A stretch of DNA of 64,000 nucleotides from Riptortus pedestris (lineage: Eukaryota > Arthropoda > Insecta > Hemiptera > Alydidae). The stretch covers positions 127,620,501 through 127,684,500 of the forward strand of contig CM032230.1 in the NCBI GenBank assembly GCA_019009955.1, read 5' to 3'. Numbering within the stretch: the stretch's first letter is position 1; the number at the start of each line of letters is the position of its first letter. A model generated the notes under the pieces. The model was not told where the DNA came from. It did not search any database and was given only the letters and a program-made list of their open reading frames with translations. Below, in pieces: positions 55,986 to 64,000 of this stretch. The position numbers and the translations under genes are program-made.

Positions 55986-56446
55986 TAGAATAATTTGTTT
56001 CATGATATAGCACCTTATTGTTTTTATGACATGAGTAGGAGTGGGGGTTTACTCAAGGCAGAAAACTAAAAAATATCTCGGCTAATATTCATGATTGAGA
56101 AAATATGTATATAACAACATTTATAAACAATTTAATTTGTAATAATATTTGTTCTATAACATTCTTCGAAATTAAAAAATAATATAAATATAAATAAATT
56201 CTTCCCATCTATACCCCCCTCCCCCCAAGTCCGATTTCAACCGTTAACGGACGTGATATTTCTTTTTACATAAAACGCTTATATATCAAGTTTGGTAACA
56301 ATAAAACAAAAATTATGAACGCTAGAGCTGTAACGCACAAATATGAATATAATTTTGAACCAAGCTCCTTTTTGTGATTTATTAGGTAGGATCGATGGAT
56401 GTTTGAAGAAATTTTTCGAAACTTCCACTATAGTAAATCTGCTAAT
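55986..56446 (-). mobile_element. HINE-like element, lacks 3' terminus (subfamily A)
   Basis: From 'gcaccttattgtttttatgacatgagtaggagtggggg' to the 5' remnant 'ctatagtaaatctgcta', including 'gaacgctagagctgtaacgcacaa' and 'ttaggtaggatcgatgg'. The (TA)n is lost. Confidence 0.85.
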
Positions 56447-57143
56447 ATCTTATGACTAGATTAAGTCAGAAGTTTCCCTCATGTAGGATTGTCATTAAAA
56501 TAAGAAATAATAAGTATAATTTGAGAATACTTTATTAGTTAAAAGATTTCAATTTACGTGGACAAATTCTTAAATTTTTTATTGATTTTGGTAATTTACG
56601 ACTTAGTCTATATTCTCTGGTTAAATGTTGTTTCTATGGAAATCGCAGGATTTGTTTATTATTTAGAAAGTAAAGCCATAAAGAGTAGTCTGAGGATAAG
56701 TTAATACGTTGCCTATTACAAGCACTAACAAGCCACAAGGGCCTCGTTGGCTCTAAACTCGACTTATTAAGGACACTACACAACCCCTTTAATGATCCCC
56801 TTCTTATATTTTATATTATGATATTAAACACTTCTTACACGCTGATACTAATTTGACTTTTATAACGCAACTCATTAAACTCGGCTATTACTTTTACGCA
56901 AGTATTTCATGGCATTCATTTTTTTTTATTGGAACCGTCCTTATATGAACGCACAAATGTTTAAAAGACGAGTAGGTCTCAAAAAGACAGAATAAATTTT
57001 ACTCAATTAAAATAGTGAACCGAAAAATGTCAACTTAGAGTTGTTAGTAAAAAATAACATATTGAAACTAAAATAACTCAAAATACAAATACAATGTGTA
57101 GAGGTAACACACATGGGGGGGGGGGGAGGTGTTAACTATTATT
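56447..57143. other. AT-rich stretch with a G-run
   Basis: G-run at about 57115-57127. No other feature. Confidence 0.45.
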
Positions 57144-57345
57144 AGTGGCTCAGATTAGCCGTGTGAGTTAGGGCGTCGGTTTTCATAATTTTTGAAAACC
57201 TGGAGTCGTGGGTTCGGTTCCCAAGGAATTTATTCAGTCATGAACTCGAAATAAAAACCATAGTTCCACCCTGGCTTGAAAAGGTTATTTACCTGTGGAG
57301 TCCCAATTAGCCATTGTCCCATAAAAGTGCATGTTAATAAAATAA
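57144..57345 (+). mobile_element. tRNA-derived SINE
   Basis: A-box region 'ttagccgtgtgagttagggcgtcgg', B-box 'gtgggttcggttccc', body 'aatttattcagtcatgaactc' and 'tccaccctggcttgaaaagg', tail 'gttaataaaataa'. Confidence 0.92.
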
Positions 57346-57429
57346 CAATAATAATTGTTATTCTTATATATCCTGCAGTTGGCCGTTCACTCCTTAACTC
57401 TGTTTATTTTTATTTTTTTAAAAAAAGTT

Positions 57430-57577
57430 ACTTTTTAATCACTTTGTGCCATGGTAAGACTAACTGTGGTAGGTTATCTACAGGCTAACGCCCTTTTATA
57501 GCCAGGGTGAGACTAAGAATTTTATTTATTTAATTTAATGAGTTCGTTTCTAAATAAATATCTATTCTTCAGTTGAG
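57430..57577 (-). mobile_element. tRNA-derived SINE, body and tail
   Basis: 'ggtaggttatctacaggctaac' and 'tatagccagggtgagactaag' with 'taatgagttcgtttctaaataaa'. The tRNA-like head is lost. It lies tail-to-tail with the plus-strand copy about 85 bp to the left. Confidence 0.85.
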
Positions 57578-58714
57578 TATAATAAAATATAATCTGAAAG
57601 GAAAAAAAGGAGTGTTTTTTAAATTACATTTCCCCAAAAACAACAAATTTGAACACCCCTGTCGTGATGAAGGCAACCTAATATATTTATTTAAGCCATA
57701 TTACTTTGAGCTGGCTGCACGCGTAAACCATTATCTTATCTGTTGTAGGGTAACCTTTACTAAAGATCAAAAAATGATACTCATAAAAAAAACACAATAA
57801 AAGTATTTTTATTAAAATTAAAAGAAAATTATTAGTACTTTAGTTATTAAGAATGAATAAATAAATTATGAAAACTTGTATCTTATACCATCTTTATTTC
57901 TTGAGCGTTTCATCTATTGATGAATGATTTATGTTTGCATTTGTCTATGCTTGCAGCTGCTCTTGCTTTAGAATTGGTGAGATGAAAAAATGCACAAGTG
58001 AGGGCTATGGCCTGCCTAACACATTGTAGTTCGACGTTCAGTGAGGTTGGTTTTGTGTGTATTTGGCAGAAGCAGGTGATGAATCGCAGAGCAACTTTGT
58101 GCTAATGGCCTCTTTGTTTTCGACCTCGGTGTCTGTAGGCGGAGACTGCTGAGCGAGTCCTGAGCGAACGAACTCCCACAACACAAATGCAGCCTGCATT
58201 AGTGAGTGTTTGCTCACTTTTCCTTCTCTTCTCCCGTCACAAATGAACCTGCCCTCCTTGACAAATCGACTCCCTCTCTCTCCCCCCAGTTTTCCCTCCT
58301 CTTTACCCCATTACTCCAGCCGCCGGTGTCTGAATGTATGTGGCCCGTTTTGTGGCACCGCTTACACTCGGAGATCTCGCGGAGGTTCTCATCTCGTCGC
58401 TCCATCAATGTCTCCCCAGCCCTCATAAACCTGCAGACGCATACAAAAGCGGCGGTAGTACGTACAATGTAACACGTACACAGAAGGTTCTTGCGTGACC
58501 CACATTCTCATTCACTAACTCCCACTGCCTTTTCTCTTTTCGTCCTAATTCATCACTCTACCTTCTTCCACTCTCTTAATCATTTGCTCTGAATATCCTC
58601 CTACTTCTTCCTTGATTCAATCAAGTGAAAGTATTTTACTCTCACGAACTCTCCCTCCCACTCGAATCTATTTCGGTATAATTATTCAGACCTATGTGAG
58701 TATCTTATTTTGCA
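57578..58714. other. Unique stretch with a GC-richer block
   Basis: About 58110-58480 is GC-richer and pyrimidine-rich. Overlapping frames there on both strands (58206-58472 plus, 58214-58426 minus) carry no recognisable domain. No repeat family seen. Confidence 0.38.
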
Positions 58715-58910
58715 CTCAGGTTAGGCACAGGAGTAAAAGCGTTGTATACCTAGAGTGGCGAGTTCGATTTCTGTGTAATAATAATTTATTTATTGACGAA
58801 CTGATTAAATATAATCCTTAGTCCCACCTGACAAGAAAAGGGCGATAACCTGTAGATAACTCGCCCCGATTTTCCATAGTGGAAAAAGTGAAGATTAATA
58901 AATAATAATA
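58715..58910 (+). mobile_element. tRNA-derived SINE
   Basis: B-box 'gagttcgatttc' is kept and the A-box is decayed. Body 'tttatttattgacgaactgatt', 'agtcccacctgacaagaaaaggg' and 'ataacctgtagataactcgcccc', tail 'gattaataaataataat'. Confidence 0.9.
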
Positions 58911-59739
58911 ATATTTCACTATTTCCGTACTTTCTCAACCACTCAACCACATATCAAATGGACCACATCATGAATTCCTTGTACACCTTTTAAATTAAAT
59001 AAACAAAGTGTTGGGTACACAAAAATTTAAATGATTCCATTTGAAAGCGATATAAGCTATCTCCGGTCCATCGGATAGAAAAATGTTTAAAGCTCTTTTG
59101 ACGAGATACAACAAAAGGTCCTACGCCAATTTGTTATTTTTCTGGAAAAGGGGAGACACACAACTAGACTTTGCAAAAAATACAAAATATGAAATACTGT
59201 TCTAAGATAAGCCGTTATAGATTTATACGTTTGGATTCTAAAATCTGGAAACTGAACTTTTTGCAAACTATACAACGCTTCCTGAACTTCAAACAAGAAA
59301 CTAAAAATGGGTATATTTTACAGCCCTATAAATTTACATTCCACTAATATGTCCTATAGTTTCCAGGGTAATTGATGTGACAATATATGAAATAAAACCC
59401 TTTGATAGAGAGTGCTTCCGCCACCCTAACTAGTCAATTTTGGAGAACTCTTAATAGCAACACTTAAGCTGCTACATGAAGAAATGTAGTGTGGAATTAT
59501 CGAAGAATTCCACCCCAAATTCCGAACAGAATGTCGGTGATGTTTCAAGAGAAGTTAAGAAAACATAAACATTTGATAAAATTAATTAAGCCAGCCGAAT
59601 ATTTGGAAAATATTGAAAACTATTGAGTGCTGCAACATGTAATTGTTCAGTTACAATTAGGTGTAGATTTTTTAAACTAATATTTTGGCCAACATGTTAA
59701 ATATTTAATATAGAAATTTTTTTCAAAATAATTTATTCA
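58911..59739. other. AT-rich stretch, no feature seen
   Basis: No family match. Short open frames only. Confidence 0.45.
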
Positions 59740-60000
59740 AAACTCTTTATAGGACAATTAAAATAAATATCACAGGTTTGAATCAATTAGACAACACTGC
59801 ACTAGACAATTTATTAAGAGAACAGCAGTTTTCTAGGCGAATATGTCCTAATTCAATTTATTGGCGTGCTCAAGCACCTTCAGTTTCCAAGCCAATAAAC
59901 AATTTATCAATTAACTTTTGCCCCCCGAGTTTCAATTTAATGAAACCTATTTCGGGGTTATAATAGACGTGTGGAGGCGGCGTGAATGTCGTTAGAGGTA
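59740..60000. other. Candidate conserved non-coding block
   Basis: Repeat-free, with multiple TAATTC/CAATTA/ATTTA words ('gaatcaattagac', 'cctaattcaattta', 'tatcaattaac') followed by a GC-rich 'gtggaggcggcgtgaatg'. Composition only. Confidence 0.25.
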
Positions 60001-62329
60001 CGACTTGAGTAAAGGGATCATATATAACTCAGAAATGTGGCGGGCCGGGGGTTGGGTGGTTCGATCTCCTAGTTATATACGATGACAGAGGGGCGTAGTG
60101 AGGGGTTAAAGGGGGGGGGGGTTAACTCGAATCCCCCCTTCCTCGTGGAAATTGGGCCATAACTCGTGAAACAGTGGCAGTTAGGGAAATAGAAAGGCCT
60201 CATCTCCCCACCTCAAGGGCTGCTGGCATCCAGACAGCTTGTCCCCACTCCTGGTCTTCACCCCCATCTCACCCCATACCCTCCCTGACAAAAAATTAAA
60301 AAAAAATAGTATATAAATCCGTCAGAGGGCTAGAAACCAGGCGAGGCCTATGAGAGCATAGTCAGAGTTCATTCATCCCCTGCTAGCTCTTCCGTCTGCT
60401 TTCAACGCATGGCCTGTCGAAATATACCTACCCTTAGACACATATACAATTTTTTTTTTTTTTAACTGAGCCCCAACTGACACATCTCTACTGACGTCCA
60501 GGAAATCTAAACTGGTAGGGATGTCAGATAAAATGTTGTGGTAGCTCCTATTTTAAAATTTAAGAGGCAGGGATCCCGAGAGAATAAAGAAAGATACATA
60601 GAGTTCACCTCGAGCTCAACAATCATCTTCTTTCACTGTCCGTCTCTCTAGAGCTAATAGTTTTTGTGACTTTGCGTTGTGTCTGAAGAGAAAATCTTTC
60701 ACCCACCGAAAGTTTTACCCTCCGAAATTTTTGGGATGACGCATACATTTTTTTTCTAAAAAGATACGGTATTTTCATTACTCCTGAACATCCTTATTTG
60801 CTTATTGTCAGGCGCTGCGAAGCACTCTGTATTTTAAATATTCGACCGAGGCGGTTCATTAAATTTAATAATCCTTCAAGGTATAGTGTAATCAGATAAA
60901 CGTTTTCCTCTGAAATCGTGAGATATCGTGACACGATTGCGTTTCATGAAGTTCGCGTTTAATGTCCAGTTTCCCGTTATAGGTTTCGGAAGTAGGTCCC
61001 TCTGATTACGTTATGTATGATATATCGAGGAGGGAAATGGTTAGTAGCTTTCGATAAAAGGATATTGAAAGGACAGACGCTTTCCGTGACTCTAGTCGTC
61101 ATCTTCAGGGATAATAATTTGCATGAGTTCATACCCAATCAGCTGAGAAGTTCCTTCTACTCTAAAGAGCAGACACAATCTTTAAATGTGGAGGCTTCAT
61201 CTAATAATAGAGCATAAATATAATTTATGTAAAGGAAATCGGAGATGTAAATTGTTTTGGATTTTGGGAGTCAAATGTTAGTTTGAACACATAAACACTC
61301 TAGTCACCAGAAAATGAATATCCCATGTCTCAACAATTCTAAAAACAAACTTCACATACAGAGCACACACATGATTACCACATTGTTGTGAATGCTGGAA
61401 CTCTTAATCACGTCAAGTTGAAAAAAAATTGAATGTCCCTGCCATGACACAATGATTTGAGTAGACAAGGGGTTCAATAATGGGGAACAAATAAAATACT
61501 TATTGAGAGTACTTCCAATGCCAGCCCAATCAACACCTGAGAGAGCATTGCAGGAGATTTCGTAGTTAGTAAGAGAACCTGGTACGTCTTTCTACTGTAT
61601 TAATGGAGGTACTTTTTGCTTGAAACGCTTTACAGAATAAATAAAAATGTTTTGTTTGTTGATGTTTTCAGTGTTTCATCCTGGCCTAAGAATATACAAA
61701 GATCTCTACATCTTGAGGAAAACGAATTTATGGCTTTAAGGAACATTATTTTAAGGTCCTTGGCTATGTAAACTTGTGAGTTCTCTGATCTGGAGAATAT
61801 GAGGTTGGGAGCTGCATGTCAAACGTGTTATCGATTTTGCTGAGCGCGTTTTCGTATACAAAAACAGCACCTTGTCCACGATTCTCAACGAAAATTATAG
61901 AAAGCAGCAAAGTAAGAAGGAGAGAATCTGACTTAGGCAAGTTGGCTTGATGACCCTCTGGAGGGCTCAAGAACTTTTACGTAATTGAGAATGTCTGGTT
62001 GAGAAGCACGAGGAATGGCCCAAGACTGTAAAATGTAATTGAAGATAGGACCCTTTCGTAAATAGATGCTCTTTTCGTGAAAGGTGGGAGGTACGGCTGT
62101 GGTTAACATAATTTCGAATAGGAAGAAAAATGTCTACTGGATCTACAAGACTCAAGATGGTCTTTTGAGAGTCCAAAAACACTTCTTCCGAAAAAAAAAG
62201 TAGACTACAAGTTCGCCATTATACTTCTACCTGTACTAATTGCTCATTGTAAGTGTTTTTAGTCTTTCAATGGAGGAGTGGGTATTTGAAAAGGCAGTGG
62301 ATATTCCTAATTGATTTGTAGATTCCTCT
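60001..62329. other. Unique stretch, no gene recognised
   Basis: G-run/C-run pair at about 60109-60142 could fold. A T-run lies at about 60451-60463. No HINE, SINE or LINE match. Short frames lack any domain. Confidence 0.4.
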
Positions 62330-62875
62330 GGAAATGCTTCGGGGTATTAGGGACGGGTTCCTGGAATTTCCAGAGGTCTATCCGGCATTTGGGAGCTTGC
62401 AAACCTCCCCGGCGGGGGCTAATAGAATCAAGATGCCTAGAGTCTGTCAACAAACAAGCTGTATGAAGAGACAAGAGCTCTTGTTGCTTGTAGTGGCGAT
62501 GCTGGAGGGCTCGTCCTCTCAGGGCGCGGGCTTATGATGACTCTTGCCTACGTGCCGGGAAAGGCCAAGCAGAGAGAGAGAGACGGGAAAGCAGCAGAGA
62601 GAGCCGAGGACGGTCAAGATTATCCCCTGTCACTGCATGCATTCATATGAGGGCAAGCCTCTCTCTCTCTGCTTGGCTACCTCTGCTTGCCCACGTACAG
62701 AATTAGCGCTAACCCAATTATCTCTTGGGCTCACATGTCTACCTCCAGCAGCAAACCTTATACATTATTAATTGCGTCAGCTCCCCTCTCCAAGCCTCCA
62801 TCTTCCTTTTTATTAGGCCGCCCGTGCTCAGGAAGACTCACTCTGCTGACTATGTCAATTCCAGGTATCTAAGTA
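62330..62875. other. GC-richer unique block
   Basis: The largest GC-richer block in the right part of the window, with short (GA)n at about 62571-62581 and (CT)n at about 62660-62670. Several frames of 61-75 codons overlap and none shows a domain. Could be regulatory or an undetected exon; undecided. Confidence 0.3.
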
Positions 62876-63270
62876 CGTGTTAAAACTAATTTAAAGGAAA
62901 TTTAACTATTATGCTTCTGATATTGGAATCGTCACAATTTCAAGAAACTCTATGCCAGCATTACTTAACTCACATTTTTTTTTTTAAACGTTGCTAATTT
63001 TTTTATAGCATTTTTGAAACTTTTATAAGTCTGCATACATATTTCCAATTTTGAAAGAGATTATCATTCCTAATTCTATACAGACATGTATTCATTTAAA
63101 CATTTTTACCCTAAAAAAAAAAAAAAAAAATGGTTGGCACTTATAAGGGCCGTTTTGTAAATTTTCCATCAAATGTCTTTTTAAACGTATTTATACCTTG
63201 CTATTTCACTTAGCCATGTATATAGACCGCGTATTACACCACTTGAAACGTAACACATATATAGACATAT

Positions 63271-63272
<2 letters not shown>
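62876..63272. other. AT-rich stretch with poly-A
   Basis: T-run at about 62976-62985 and A-run at about 63113-63130. No other feature. Confidence 0.45.

Positions 63273-63321
<49 letters not shown>
63273..63321. repeat. (TA)n microsatellite, not in a HINE copy
   Basis: About 49 bp of TA. Unlike most other TA arrays here, its flanks do not match the HINE consensus. Confidence 0.96.
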
Positions 63322-63325
<4 letters not shown>

Positions 63326-64000
63326 CGCTCCAGTCGCGAAATGCGATTATTGTAATAATAATAATATTTAGTCATGAGAGGTATCCATTTGAAAACAGGA
63401 ACTTAAAATGCTGTTGGACAAGATTGATTTGTATATTGCATTAAAAGAAAAAATAAGGATAAAAAAAACTGAGGCATCAAAAAATTCATTTACTACTTCA
63501 AAGAGTCCTAAAAACGTACAACACACAATTTTATACTTGCCTGAGACACAATGTGGTTGAACTCAAGTGAACATACTTATTAGAGGTAAAAATATTTTGC
63601 AAACTACACATAACTCGTATAATATCTAACAATTAAGACATTAAGAAGAATTAAGGGAATTTCAACCGATGCTAAACGTTAAAGAGCATGCGTTAAATGG
63701 CTGCTAAGGCATTAAGCATTACCAGAATACCAACTTTAATGTAGGTACACTCCTTCCCAAGTTCCTAGCCTTTCAGTTAACATTTCTAACAGTACCAATG
63801 GAATTTTACTCCTCTCAGCTGATCCTGTGCTTCACTGTACGTAATTCTACCAATAATTTATCAAGATATATTTTCACATCTCAGATATTACATTTTTCCC
63901 AAGTACCTATAGCGCAAGTTTTACAAAAAAAAAAGTCTGGATTAAATAGTACTCACCAAAAATAAGTGATGTCAAAAAGCATACTGTCAGCGAGTGTTTT
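63322..64000. other. AT-rich stretch, no feature seen
   Basis: No repeat family or gene recognised up to the window end. Confidence 0.45.

Overview
The window is AT-rich animal DNA, most probably from an insect or other arthropod. No intact protein-coding gene, rRNA, tRNA or CRISPR array was recognised. It looks like intergenic or long-intron sequence: old, nested transposable elements, long microsatellites, and islands of unique, less AT-rich sequence that could be regulatory. The arthropod inference rests on DINE-1/HINE-like rolling-circle elements, a tRNA-derived SINE, a mariner deletion derivative and a solo LTR with an insect-style TATA + TCAGTT initiator. The species cannot be named from this.

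The dominant feature is one interspersed family of about 0.5-0.67 kb, called HINE-like here. I count about 34 copies or fragments, on both strands, covering very roughly a fifth of the window. Full copies begin after a T-run with AGCAGATTTCCC and carry the 20-bp palindrome GATTTCCCTTAAGGGAAATC. A (TA)n microsatellite sits at a fixed internal position, and a G-rich tract lies near the middle. They end with GGGAAATCTGC (the exact inverted repeat of the 5' end), the hairpin ACGCAG-CCC-CTGCGT, then GACGGAC and a T-run. This is the layout of Helentron-associated elements (HINE/DINE-1). The best copy is 46936-47604. At 32163-33262 one copy sits inside another and shows a T-run target with no visible target duplication. 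At least three mid-sections are swapped between shared ends, so subfamilies A, B and C can be told apart.

Other families: (i) a SINE of about 200 bp with a tRNA-Ser/Leu-like head, 12 copies, two with clear target duplications; (ii) a retroposon-like family beginning near GGACCCGACAG, 3 copies, two of them internally duplicated; (iii) a 436-bp mariner-like deletion derivative inserted in a HINE copy (23260-23695); (iv) an 835-bp unclassified TIR element inserted in the TA repeat of another HINE copy (49994-50828); (v) a 528-bp retroposed insert with a 12-bp target duplication in a third HINE copy (52566-53093); (vi) a 646-bp solo LTR (5236-5881); (vii) two decayed LINE pieces, an RNase H domain (25339-25860, minus) and a C-terminal zinc-knuckle end (48300-49134, plus).

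Layout: 0-6 kb HINE copies, family-B repeat, solo LTR; 6-25 kb scattered HINE/SINE copies, a 500-bp CT array and the nested mariner; 25-33 kb LINE RNase H, SINEs and HINE clusters (three head-to-tail copies at 27.9-28.8 kb, nested pair at 32.2-33.3 kb); 33-42 kb mostly unique sequence with candidate conserved blocks, one HINE and one family-B copy; 42-57 kb HINE copies carrying other elements; 57-64 kb SINE fragments, then mostly unique sequence with no HINE copy seen. Nothing here forms an operon or pathway. Its interest lies in the transposon architecture, the insertion chronology and possible regulatory islands.
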